Positions 1 to 7,554 are shown, numbered from the stretch's first letter. The stretch: DNA of 7,827 bases from Syntrophobacterales bacterium (GCA_017881765.1 JADGQN010000221.1:1-7827), one strand, 5' to 3'. Made by a program: numbers and translations. Notes: generated by a model from the letters alone, not told the origin.

Positions 1-99
1 TGCATCTATAAGGCAGGCACAGCGCCTCTGGAGGAAGTGATCCCGTATGGCTTCTCTCCCACGAAGAAGGGACTCGTTTTCATGGATACGCCCGCACAT
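1..99 (+). repeat. Terminal direct repeat, left copy
   Basis: Bases 1-99 (tgcatctata...cccgcacat) are identical, in the same orientation, to 7729-7827. An exact end overlap of this size is typical of a contig whose assembly graph closes on itself with a k-mer of 99. The non-redundant unit is then 7728 bp. The sequence alone cannot separate a DNA circle from a collapsed tandem array. Confidence 0.97.
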
Positions 100-411
100 G
101 ACATAGAGCAGCTGACGGGCATGGTTGCAGGCGGCGCGCAGATCGTTGCATTCACCACCGGCCGAGGCACGCCTATAGGATCACCGATCGCGCCGGTGAT
201 CAAGATCACTGCCAACGCAGAGCTGTACCGCAACATGAGGGACGCGATCGACGTGGACGTGAGCCGCGTGCTCAAAGGAACAGAGACACTGCAGCAAGCG
301 GGGCGGCGTTTGTTTGAGGAGATGATCGCCGTCGCTTCAGGAAGGCCGACCAAAGCCGAGCGGCTGGGTCAGCGGGATTTCTGCATCTTCACGATCGGGA
401 CACACATCTAG
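1..411 (+). pseudogene. UxaA-family (altronate/galactarate dehydratase-type) C-terminal fragment
   Basis: The frame is open from base 1 and ends at TAG 409-411. It encodes the last 137 residues of a UxaA-family sugar-acid dehydratase, whose full members (D-altronate or D-galactarate dehydratases) are cytoplasmic metalloenzymes of hexuronate or aldarate breakdown. Visible family signatures are AGTAPLEEVIPYG, a TTGRGTPIGSPIAPVIKITAN stretch and a normal C-terminal end (RDFCIFTIGTHI). A GTG at 37 could be called a start, but homology continues upstream of it, so it is not the true start. Continued through the terminal repeat, homology extends back only to about 7711, and the frame is stopped by TGA at 7660-7662 with no credible start between. 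The N-terminal two thirds or so of the enzyme are missing and the piece is probably inactive. It converges on the minus-strand gene ending at 432. Family assignment is firm; the exact substrate is unknown. Confidence 0.85.
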
Positions 412-431
412 TAGTAATACCCAGTTCGCAT

Positions 432-791
432 TCATCCACCCAGTGTACCCCCTGCCGCGATCGCTACGACACGGCCGACAACCTTCAGCAGAGCGGACGC
501 CGTGTCAAGAACCATTTGAACATTTTTTAAATCAGACAGTGCCTTGTCGAGGTTCGTTTTTCCATCAGTAAGGTCTTTTTCGTTTTGGCTTAATTTCTCT
601 GCGATCTCAGCCAACTCAGCATTCTCCAACCGAAGCCTTGCACGCTGTGTTGCAAGCAGGGTCATTCCAGCCTTCTCCACGACATCGCGCGGCTTTCCAT
701 CAAGATATAAATCCCACTCGGGGGACATCATCTTAGTCACTGCCTCTTGAAGGCTACGCAGGGTCGCCTTTTTAATTTCTTCGGGAGTCAT
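432..791 (-). CDS. Small helical protein of unknown function, last gene of the CHAT cluster
   Basis: I do not recognise a family for this 119-residue protein. It starts with ATG at 791, about 10 bases after a near-perfect Shine-Dalgarno (AAAGGAGGT), which predicts strong translation. Residues 1-22 look helical. A short polar segment, SPEWDLYLDGKP (23-34), follows. Residues 45-95 are rich in Leu, Ala, Glu, Lys and Gln with heptad-like spacing and probably form a coiled coil. Residues 95-112 are a hydrophobic or amphipathic helix (LLKVVGRVVAIAA), and the chain ends in GGTLGG. There is no signal peptide. The tail could touch the membrane or mediate assembly. It lies 40 bp downstream of the lipoprotein gene and probably shares its transcript. 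A role as partner, regulator or substrate of the upstream CHAT protease is inferred from position only. Coding status is well supported by the ribosome binding site and cluster context. Confidence 0.8.
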   Translation of the reverse strand: MTPEEIKKATLRSLQEAVTKMMSPEWDLYLDGKPRDVVEKAGMTLLATQRARLRLENAELAEIAEKLSQNEKDLTDGKTNLDKALSDLKNVQMVLDTASALLKVVGRVVAIAAGGTLGG

Positions 792-831
792 AGGGACATT
801 ACCTCCTTTCTTGTTTTCACTTTCTTATTGC

Positions 832-1764
832 TCATTTTTTACCCTCTCCCTGAACCTTTTCAATAAGGGTAATGATCTCACCCACGTCCTTTATAAGGGC
901 CTGGTAATCGACGGAGGTGAATCGGTTTTCGACAAGAGCCACAAAGGAAGACTTCAGGTTTCTTGCCGCATCAGCAGCCGCATCAATCGCCCCCGAGGAC
1001 ACGTTGGCTATAAGTATTGCACGTCGATGTTTTACCCAGTCAGCCGGAAGCTCCCGTTTCGGGTCTTTAAACGGGTCAACGACCTCCACGGATTCCTGTC
1101 TATTTAGTACAATTTCAAGGTCAGTATGGATCTGTGCGGCAATGGCCTCAAATGCAGCCTGCTGCAAATCTATCTCTCTTTCTATGACTTTGGAGTGTAG
1201 CTTCAGTTCATTCTCGAGTGCCGCATTCTGAAACTGAGCTACAACAATTGTCGCAACACCCTTGGCGAATTTTGCAACGGGTTCGCTCCCTACCTTGGCT
1301 TCTTTTATTTCCCTACTCAACCCTCCGAGGGCGTTTACCGTTCCCTCTGCGGATGTCCCTATCCCGCTCGACGCGTCAGAATTCGCCAGTGCGGCGAGTG
1401 AAACGAAGTAGCTTCTCAGTAACTGCGCATGCCTTCGCACCATTCCCAAAATCCTCAACCTTTCCCTTAGAAGATTGTTGTGCTCAATGATCGTCATTCC
1501 TCTTTCCCCCGAGGGAAGGTCCTTACGGACTTTCATCAGGATCAGAGAGTCTGCATCAATGGCTATCCCTCCGGATTGCTGTGTCAGGGTGCTGACTGCG
1601 TCGGCATAGGCTGTTCCCGCTTCGGCAAAACTCTTAAAATGGTTGACCCGCTGGGTGGCACATCCGTAACTCAGGCCACACAAGAGGGCGGCCATGAGAA
1701 GAATCATTTTTAATCCTGACTTCTGTCGGTTGATGCTGTCTTCGTCCTTAACTTTTGTTGTCAT
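832..1764 (-). CDS. Putative exported lipoprotein, helical, unknown function
   Basis: From ATG 1764 the protein is 310 residues. An internal ATG at 1705-1707 (residue 20) gives 291 residues and a more standard signal peptide (MILLMAALLCGLSYGC). Both starts have an AGGA-type ribosome binding site, so the choice is open. The hydrophobic stretch 20-34 ends at Cys35 with Gly before it (SYGC), a plausible but imperfect lipobox because Ser sits at -3. The mature part is mostly Ala-, Leu- and charge-rich helix: 42-62, 92-128, 145-225 (coiled-coil-like, with KVIEREIDLQQAAFEAIAAQ) and 245-305. I see no catalytic motif. The likely location is the periplasm, anchored to an envelope membrane. It follows the CHAT gene after a 94-bp spacer and precedes the small helical protein by 40 bp. 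A structural or sensing partner of the membrane protein encoded upstream is a reasonable guess, but no family was recognised. Confidence 0.82.
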   Translation of the reverse strand: MTTKVKDEDSINRQKSGLKMILLMAALLCGLSYGCATQRVNHFKSFAEAGTAYADAVSTLTQQSGGIAIDADSLILMKVRKDLPSGERGMTIIEHNNLLRERLRILGMVRRHAQLLRSYFVSLAALANSDASSGIGTSAEGTVNALGGLSREIKEAKVGSEPVAKFAKGVATIVVAQFQNAALENELKLHSKVIEREIDLQQAAFEAIAAQIHTDLEIVLNRQESVEVVDPFKDPKRELPADWVKHRRAILIANVSSGAIDAAADAARNLKSSFVALVENRFTSVDYQALIKDVGEIITLIEKVQGEGKK

Positions 1765-1858
1765 GGCAAATCATCCTTTGGTTTATGAACTTTTCCTTAT
1801 GCGCCGGAAGCGCCTTTGCTCAAATGAAGCGATCTCGGGCACGACAAGCCCGACCCCT
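1765..1858 (-). other. Spacer between CHAT and lipoprotein genes, with hairpin
   Basis: A perfect 6-bp hairpin (TCGGGC, 7-base loop, GCCCGA) lies at 1835-1853, five bases past the CHAT stop codon. On the minus strand it is followed by GATCGC and not a T-run, so it is not a canonical intrinsic terminator. A second short stem (GCGC, 5-base loop, GCGC) lies at 1801-1813. The hairpins could lower or stabilise the downstream message and set a different dose of lipoprotein relative to protease. The ribosome binding site of the 1764 start (AAAGGA) falls at about 1774-1779. Confidence 0.4.
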
Positions 1859-4800
1859 TCACGGGTTGTTGCCTATCCCCGACAGAGACAACTCCGCGGC
1901 CGCATAAAGCGTATAGACCAGCCCAAGGGGGTTGCTCTGCGACAGAAGCGCACGTCTCGCCTGCAATAGCGCCTCACCTGCCCCGGTGCCTTTCAAAAAG
2001 GCTCCCAGGAAGAGCTTCGCAAATTCACTGGCCAGAGCTTCCCAGACGGGGATCTCCGTACCTATGACCCCGGCGGCACCACGATCCTGAACAAGCTTCT
2101 CGATAAAAGGAGACAGGGCATCCGGGCTGTAGCCCACCGTCCCACAGCCGTTCAAGAAGACCAGAGGGTGATGATCCCACTTGTGGTTGTACGAGAGCTG
2201 ACCGGGCTTGATGATTCCGGGCTGCGGGTCCTCCTTGGCCTGGACTTCAAGGTAAGGAGGGTTGGCTGTCGGATCCGCCTCACCACCCCGTGCATGACCA
2301 TAGAAGTATATAAAATCGAGGCTGGTGTTCTTCAGCGCTAACAGAACAGCATCACGCCGGTATTCTTTCGCGCGCCATTGGGCCGCAATGCCGCTGCAGA
2401 GCGCTTCCAGTTCGCCCAGGTGTTGTTCTGCCATGCTCAGTTTCGCATTGACCGCTGCCGCCATCTGCACAGTACCCTCCGTAAGGATGCGGTTCTCCAG
2501 CGGCCGGGTACCGGTGGCCGTCTCCTTGACCTGTTGTGGCGGGACCTCCACTATGTGTTTAAAGCCCCAGAAATGTAGAGGACAGATTACTGTTTCCGGA
2601 AGCAGTACGGGAAGGCCGCTTTCGCGCCTTTGTCGCACGCGGTCCGGGTGTAAGAGACAATCAGGGCTTTCGCCACAGGCCTGAGATGGCGTTGTCCCGT
2701 CGAGGCCGGAGAGTGGGCTGAGGCATACGTCGAATGCAACGGGGTTGCCCTCATCGTCCACTTGTTTATCAGGGTCATAGAAACGGTCGTAAACGACCCC
2801 CCATGGTATAACCTTTTCCAGCAGCACGTGGGCGACGTGAATTACGCGACGCTCGGGTTCAAGCGCCCGCTCCATTTCTTCCCGGCACTGCTGCGGGATT
2901 ATTTTATCGAAGAGCTCCCATCCGAGCGCGGCCAGCCTCTGCAGCGCAGCTTTTATCCGTGGTTCATCCCCTGCATTCATCTTCCCGGGCAACCCGAAGC
3001 CGTATTGCCACCATTCGCGGTCCACGCCATCGAGCGGCGGTGTCGAAATCTCCTGCAAGGCCTTTCGCACGCGGCTCACGAGTCCGGGAAGGTCGCGGTT
3101 TGTCCTTACGCCGAATGTATCGGCACCCTTCACCGTTACGACAGAGTCGCCATCCAGGTCATTTGCGACGAGGCTGAGCGCCCTTTCCGGCCTGGATCCG
3201 ATGTCGTCGACGCCGGCTGTTACGCTATATTCGAGCCGCGGCGCATATCCCACGTCTTTCATTTCCTGCAACGGCAGACCGAGCCCTCGCGCAAGCGCCG
3301 CTCGTCGTTGCGCAGCCGGCATAGGGGCGTCTTGCTGTGCGACCGTTATGGCGGCCAGGCGGAACGACTGGATGATGTTCTGTTTGTAGTAGAGACAGAA
3401 CCGCAAACGCGCCATTCCCGCCGTTTTCGGCACCACCGCGAAGTAGACCGTCTCACTCGCTCCTTCGCGCGGCAGCCACAATTCCTGCACGGGGTCCCCC
3501 AGCACCTCGAAGTCGAGTCCCGTCACCCCGATCTCCACCCAGACGCCCTCCATTTCAGGCGTCCATTTGAAGACCTCTTCGAAGATTGCTGTTGCGCCCG
3601 CGGTATAGATGTGCACGTCCTTGGGGCCGATCTGAATTCCCAGGTGGCAGACCTCGGAGACCCGCAGACGTGCCTGCTTCTGATCGAGCCGCTCCATTGT
3701 CCCGTCGCTCTGTTCCATCCAGAAGCTCGAATTGACGTACCGCCCTTGCGGCGCCCTCTTCAGTGCTCGTCGCTCGACCGTTCTTGAGGCATAGGCATGG
3801 GTCCACGTTGCCGACCCTCGGACACCCATTCCCGATCGCATTTTACACAGTTTTCTCGACAGCGGAATCAGGCCGTCTCTCTCATGCGAATCGAACGTGT
3901 ACGTCGGCCACTCCGCTTTCAGTTCCGCGAGACCACTGCGGAGCACGACCGTGGTGGGTTTCTCGGACATCTTGGCAGGCTGGCGTTTTATCAGTTCGGT
4001 CAGTTCCGATTCCTGCCTTCGCGTTTCTGCGCTTTTCTTTCCGGACAGGTCCTCCTCGAGCTCGACCAGACTCTGGCCGATCTTCGATGTGCGCAACCCT
4101 TCCTCTCGTCCCGCACCCGCAAACAGGCTGGGGCAAAAGGAGACTGTTTGATAATGGCCGGGCTGGAGATACTGGGCGAGAGCCGCGTCCAGAGGAGAGT
4201 CGTGGACGATCTGTTCGTAAAAGGAGTAGGGCAGCCCCCCAGCCGGGTACGGTGGCTGAAGACCCTCAATCACGACGGCAGGCCCTCCTCGTGCGAGAAG
4301 GGCGGCAGCCAGCCTGCGAGCAGCGCGGATCTCCTCCGGGCCGTTGCAGCTAATCAGGAGCAGCCTCGTTTGCCAGATCCCGGTCCAGCGGGAGAACCAC
4401 CCCAGGGTACCGGGCTGATCGGGTGAAGCAGTGGACATCAGCAGGCGCTCCGGCAATGCAAGCGTCGGCAGCCAGTCGAAATGAAGTACCTCCACGGTTG
4501 GCCAGCCCGCCGGAGCCAGCCACGGACCATCAGGACTCCAGAGTCTGCTCTCTGCGCACACAGCTTCCGCAACCACGGAATCAGGGTGCCACCCGAAGAC
4601 CTGCCTCACGATAGACGGCACATCGTACGCAGGCGCCGGGTTTACCTGGAGTATCCGCAGCGGCAACGTGAGCGGAAGAGTGGCGGCGCGCGGTCGGACG
4701 CTTGATACGCGGACCCGAGGCTTATCTCTTTCGATAGGATCGAGCACGCGTTCCCAGGATAGGACTGCGAGGGCCGGATCGTCAACGTCCATCGTCACCC

Positions 4801-5077
4801 GTGCCAAACAGGAGACGGCTCCTTCCTGCCCTGCCGGGGGAACGCCGTCCCTGACACGCGCCTGCCACTCATCAATCGCGCGGTCCAACGGCAGACCGGG
4901 GGGCAACGGCGGGGCCCAATCCGGCATAAGCGACTGCAGCCAGTCGTTGATGTGGGCGGCAGAAATACTATCTTCGTACCAGCGTGCGGGCGAGCCTACC
5001 CGGATCACGACTGAGCCATCAGCCTGCCGGCGTACCAGAATCTGCAGATCTACCCGGCGATATTCGGTGCGGGCCAT
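1859..5077 (-). CDS. CHAT-domain (caspase-like) protease with two CHAT domains, the first apparently inactive
   Basis: This is a 1072-residue protein without signal peptide or membrane helix, so cytoplasmic. CHAT proteins are clan CD cysteine proteases related to caspases and separase. The C-terminal domain (about 740-1065) has the family landmarks in order: VIPWGVVYD (757-764), CPLHFWGFKHIVE (832-844), the catalytic His in FIYFYGHA (His928), the catalytic Cys in LVFLNGCGT (Cys978) and a GAAGVIGTEIPV strand (1000-1010). The N-terminal region (about 100-310) repeats the pattern: LSWERVLDP, LPLRILQV (138-145), VEVLHFDWLP where GHG is expected, and LLLISCNG (Cys244). Leu203 replaces the His, so this copy is probably a pseudo-protease. 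Between them lie a charged helix (335-370) and a beta-sandwich-like region (about 475-580). The ATG follows GAGGAGAGGAAG and starts 10 bp after the stop of the membrane-protein gene, suggesting translational coupling. Substrate unknown. The fold assignment is strong for the C-terminal domain and moderate for the N-terminal one. Confidence 0.9.
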   Translation of the reverse strand: MARTEYRRVDLQILVRRQADGSVVIRVGSPARWYEDSISAAHINDWLQSLMPDWAPPLPPGLPLDRAIDEWQARVRDGVPPAGQEGAVSCLARVTMDVDDPALAVLSWERVLDPIERDKPRVRVSSVRPRAATLPLTLPLRILQVNPAPAYDVPSIVRQVFGWHPDSVVAEAVCAESRLWSPDGPWLAPAGWPTVEVLHFDWLPTLALPERLLMSTASPDQPGTLGWFSRWTGIWQTRLLLISCNGPEEIRAARRLAAALLARGGPAVVIEGLQPPYPAGGLPYSFYEQIVHDSPLDAALAQYLQPGHYQTVSFCPSLFAGAGREEGLRTSKIGQSLVELEEDLSGKKSAETRRQESELTELIKRQPAKMSEKPTTVVLRSGLAELKAEWPTYTFDSHERDGLIPLSRKLCKMRSGMGVRGSATWTHAYASRTVERRALKRAPQGRYVNSSFWMEQSDGTMERLDQKQARLRVSEVCHLGIQIGPKDVHIYTAGATAIFEEVFKWTPEMEGVWVEIGVTGLDFEVLGDPVQELWLPREGASETVYFAVVPKTAGMARLRFCLYYKQNIIQSFRLAAITVAQQDAPMPAAQRRAALARGLGLPLQEMKDVGYAPRLEYSVTAGVDDIGSRPERALSLVANDLDGDSVVTVKGADTFGVRTNRDLPGLVSRVRKALQEISTPPLDGVDREWWQYGFGLPGKMNAGDEPRIKAALQRLAALGWELFDKIIPQQCREEMERALEPERRVIHVAHVLLEKVIPWGVVYDRFYDPDKQVDDEGNPVAFDVCLSPLSGLDGTTPSQACGESPDCLLHPDRVRQRRESGLPVLLPETVICPLHFWGFKHIVEVPPQQVKETATGTRPLENRILTEGTVQMAAAVNAKLSMAEQHLGELEALCSGIAAQWRAKEYRRDAVLLALKNTSLDFIYFYGHARGGEADPTANPPYLEVQAKEDPQPGIIKPGQLSYNHKWDHHPLVFLNGCGTVGYSPDALSPFIEKLVQDRGAAGVIGTEIPVWEALASEFAKLFLGAFLKGTGAGEALLQARRALLSQSNPLGLVYTLYAAAELSLSGIGNNP

Positions 5078-5087
5078 CTTCCTCTCC

Positions 5088-7358
5088 TCACTTCGACCAC
5101 TTCTCTATCAGCCCTGCCGCACCCTCGAAAGCCGCCCCCGAAACCTGGTACAATCCGAGTCCCCAGAGCAGAGCAGCCAGGTAAGCTTTCGCGCCTCCCC
5201 AGGTCGGGTCGTCAACCCAGAGAAGCTTCAATCCCAGCAGGACAGAAATGCAGAGCACGATGATCATGAAGATAAAGTCGAGCCATTTAACTCTACTGGT
5301 GAGTTTGCCGATAGCGTCATCGATCCTGATGTTCCGTTCGGCTATTCGTACCACGTTTTGTTCGGAGACCGGAGCAGGAATGGTCGCACCCGGCTGGGCT
5401 GCTGAACCAGCCTGTTTGCCTGCCGCTGCAAAACCCATCTGAGTGCCGGCCTTTTGTAGCTCTTCTGCGACTTTTTCTACGTCATTCCTGGCTGCGGTGT
5501 AATCCTGAAACGCTCCCCTCAACTGGTTTTCCTGTAGTTTACCGATCGCACCGTCCAGCTTGGTCAGGATGTCACTGAGCCGTTTCTGGAAGTCCTTCTT
5601 GACATCTTCAGTCATCGTTGTATTCGCTCCCACGGACGTGATACCGCCCTGCGCCCGCTTGCGCAAGGCGCTGATGACTGCTTTCAGATACTGAGAGTAT
5701 GCTTCCTGATAGAGTACGGCTGCGCGGTCTGGCCCGGTAGTTTCGAGGCACGCTTCGGACGCATATGTTTTAACGCTCTCAACCAGCTTCTCCCACTCGG
5801 GCTGTAATATCCCTTGAGGTGTTTCTTCCGAAGCCACCCTGGTTCGCAGTTCCTCTGCCAGGACGCACGCGTAGATTTTTCGCGCCGCGTCAAACTCCGA
5901 TCGAGCCACAGCCAGGTCATTCGCAGTGGCCTTCTCCCTGCCGGCTTCGATTCTCGGACTCACCTCTTTCCTGAGTCTGTCGCCCAAATCAACAGAACTG
6001 TTCTTAATTTGTTCGTCCACGTCCGCTTGCAATTCTTTTAGACGGGCCAGTAGGTTGTCGCGCACAGTGGTGGTAATTGCCGCATCGAGGTCGAGCAGAT
6101 CCGTCCGCAACGTGTCGACGTCTTGCTGCGCCGTTTTTTCAGCCATTAGCTTCTTTGCAACAGCGTTCAGTGTCTCCCGCGGCGTTTTCACGATCTCCTG
6201 CGGCTGCACCGCATCCAGGCGGCGCCGTGCATTGACGAATAGCGGAAAGACGGTCAGCTTGCCGGCAATCTCCTCGAGCAGCTTGTCCGGTTCTTTCTCG
6301 GTGTCTGCCTCCAGGTCAGAGTAAAGCTTCTGTAACCGGCTACGGAATGAATCCAATATCGCCCGCTCGCTGTCCGTCGGGGGGTTTAAGTCCGTGGCCA
6401 TGCTCTCCATGTCTCTGGAGAGCTGGAACGCCCGCCGCAACAGCAACATCCGGGGCCTGTCCTTCTTGTAATAGAGTTTCAACAAGTATGATGGCACCAC
6501 GCCCAGGCATATGAACAATGCTGCAATCAGCCAGCTTTTCTTGACAAAAATGGTGAATGCCTGCTCAACCGGCGCAAAGTCGGCGGCACTTACCCGGACG
6601 GTACCGGAAAACTCGCCTGTGCCCTTTAACGTTGAGATTCTTATTTTCACCTGTTTGGCCTGGTTTGGACCTATGGCGAGGGAATCACCGGCCGGCTTCC
6701 CGTTGTCATCGAGGACGTCTATCCTGCGGAACTGCGCCTGGACTTTCGCCTTGTCGCCTTCTTTGAGTGCCAGGGCTGTAACCTTGGGGGCAGCCAATGC
6801 AAAACTGGCCCCGCCCGTCTCCTCAATAGTCATCCACAGTTCGGGATTGGCATTCCAAAGGGAAGCGGCGCGGATGCTCAGCAACTCCTGGATCTTTATG
6901 GTGGGTGCCTGCCGGGATCTCGTTACGACGATGGGCACGGGCCAACGCTTATCATTGTAAATCAAGGAGATGGAACCCGTATACGGGCCTTCTTTCACCA
7001 GCCTTGCACTGATGTCAACTTTCAGAGAGCCGAGACCCGGGATCTGAACCGCCGGGGTGGGTCCGGGTTTGCCGTCCACTGTCCAACGTGTTTCTGCGAG
7101 TTGGGAGTCGGGACCGACAAAGTCCGCAACAGAAATGCGCAGATCGTTGACCGGAAGCTTGTTCATCGATTCCACGTAGAACGCCCGTGTAAAATCAGAA
7201 GAAGTCGTGGAAATCTTCAGGCCTTCCGCGTCACTAGCGCCCCTCATCTTGAGCACGGGCTGCTGCTCCTCTGCGGCACCCGATGGCGATGATGCTCCGA
7301 ATAGCGTGCAAGCCGCGAATACAAGTATTAACCGCAGTAACAAAGCGCAGCGTCTCAT
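5088..7358 (-). CDS. Membrane protein: exported beta-sandwich region, cytoplasmic coiled coil, C-terminal membrane hairpin
   Basis: I place the start at ATG 7356-7358, where AGGAGG sits 7 bases upstream and a signal sequence begins immediately (RRCALLLRLILVFAACTLFG); this gives 756 residues. The frame is open to 7490, but that extension lacks such signals. Cleavage is plausible near residue 28 (SPSGAA), or at Cys17 if it is a lipoprotein (FAAC). Residues 30-145 and 156-274 are two beta-rich, Ig-like stretches. Each ends with a strand running into a basic segment (VPIVVTRSRQ; FTIFVKKSW). A membrane helix follows at 276-297. Residues 310-690 are charged helix and coiled coil, probably cytoplasmic. 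Two more hydrophobic segments (692-713 and 723-741) form a hairpin. The expected topology is a periplasmic sensor-like head with a cytoplasmic helical body. It is first in the cluster and 10 bp ahead of the CHAT protease gene, so it may anchor or control the protease. No named family recognised. Confidence 0.85.
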   Translation of the reverse strand: MRRCALLLRLILVFAACTLFGASSPSGAAEEQQPVLKMRGASDAEGLKISTTSSDFTRAFYVESMNKLPVNDLRISVADFVGPDSQLAETRWTVDGKPGPTPAVQIPGLGSLKVDISARLVKEGPYTGSISLIYNDKRWPVPIVVTRSRQAPTIKIQELLSIRAASLWNANPELWMTIEETGGASFALAAPKVTALALKEGDKAKVQAQFRRIDVLDDNGKPAGDSLAIGPNQAKQVKIRISTLKGTGEFSGTVRVSAADFAPVEQAFTIFVKKSWLIAALFICLGVVPSYLLKLYYKKDRPRMLLLRRAFQLSRDMESMATDLNPPTDSERAILDSFRSRLQKLYSDLEADTEKEPDKLLEEIAGKLTVFPLFVNARRRLDAVQPQEIVKTPRETLNAVAKKLMAEKTAQQDVDTLRTDLLDLDAAITTTVRDNLLARLKELQADVDEQIKNSSVDLGDRLRKEVSPRIEAGREKATANDLAVARSEFDAARKIYACVLAEELRTRVASEETPQGILQPEWEKLVESVKTYASEACLETTGPDRAAVLYQEAYSQYLKAVISALRKRAQGGITSVGANTTMTEDVKKDFQKRLSDILTKLDGAIGKLQENQLRGAFQDYTAARNDVEKVAEELQKAGTQMGFAAAGKQAGSAAQPGATIPAPVSEQNVVRIAERNIRIDDAIGKLTSRVKWLDFIFMIIVLCISVLLGLKLLWVDDPTWGGAKAYLAALLWGLGLYQVSGAAFEGAAGLIEKWSK

Positions 7359-7372
7359 TATCCCCCCTCCTC
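7359..7372 (-). promoter_or_regulatory. Strong ribosome binding site fixing the membrane-protein start
   Basis: On the minus strand the sequence reads AGAGGAGGGGGGATA followed by ATG. The AGGAGG core with a 7-base spacer is the best Shine-Dalgarno in the window. It decides for the 7358 start over the longer open frame beginning at 7490. Confidence 0.75.
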
Positions 7373-7496
7373 TTTCTGAACCCCAAGAAAAGCAGAACCC
7401 GGCCAAACCTACTTCTGTTGATTCCCTACAAGAAAGTTGAGCCCCTCGTTCCCCGCCGGGTTGAGGTCCCGAAGAAGGTCTCCTTATCAAAATAGT

Positions 7497-7512
7497 TAAG
7501 CCAAACGGCTTA
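7497..7512 (-). promoter_or_regulatory. Short perfect hairpin in the leader
   Basis: TAAGCC and GGCTTA form a perfect 6-bp inverted repeat around a 4-base loop. It lies about 140 bases upstream of the membrane-protein start and just downstream of the candidate -10. It could be an operator half-site pair or a small RNA stem. No T-run follows on either strand, so a terminator is unlikely. Confidence 0.35.
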
Positions 7513-7525
7513 GAACTTTCGGGCC

Positions 7526-7554
7526 TCTATACCAAGATTAGCACGGGGAAGGAA
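7526..7554 (-). promoter_or_regulatory. Weak candidate promoter for the cluster (extended -10)
   Basis: The minus strand carries TTGGTATAGA, an extended -10 (TGnTATAgA) with the hexamer at 7526-7531. The matching -35 position, 17 bp upstream, is TTCCTT, a poor match. Transcription would begin near 7519 and give a leader of roughly 160 nt that includes the 7497-7512 hairpin. The assignment rests on consensus only and the host sigma factor is unknown. Confidence 0.25.

Noticed and set aside
37..411. Treating GTG 37 as the start of a complete 124-residue gene
   Set aside because: UxaA-family homology continues in frame upstream of 37 and, across the closure, back to about 7711. The piece is a truncated larger enzyme.
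412..431. Bidirectional terminator between the uxaA remnant and the convergent small gene
   Set aside because: The gap is only 20 bases and shows no stem-loop or T-run.
2762..3787. Long plus-strand open frame (341 codons) antisense to the CHAT gene
   Set aside because: It lies entirely inside the CHAT coding sequence, has Arg-, His- and Pro-rich low-information content, and shows no domain. The minus-strand frame has clear catalytic motifs.
4668..5405. Plus-strand open frame of 245 codons spanning the CHAT and membrane-protein junction
   Set aside because: It crosses two well-supported minus-strand genes, is rich in Ser and Arg as expected of an antisense shadow, and has no recognisable domain.
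7359..7490. N-terminal extension of the membrane protein to an ATG at 7490
   Set aside because: The extension has no recognisable features, and the internal ATG at 7358 has an AGGAGG site 7 bases upstream plus an immediate signal peptide.
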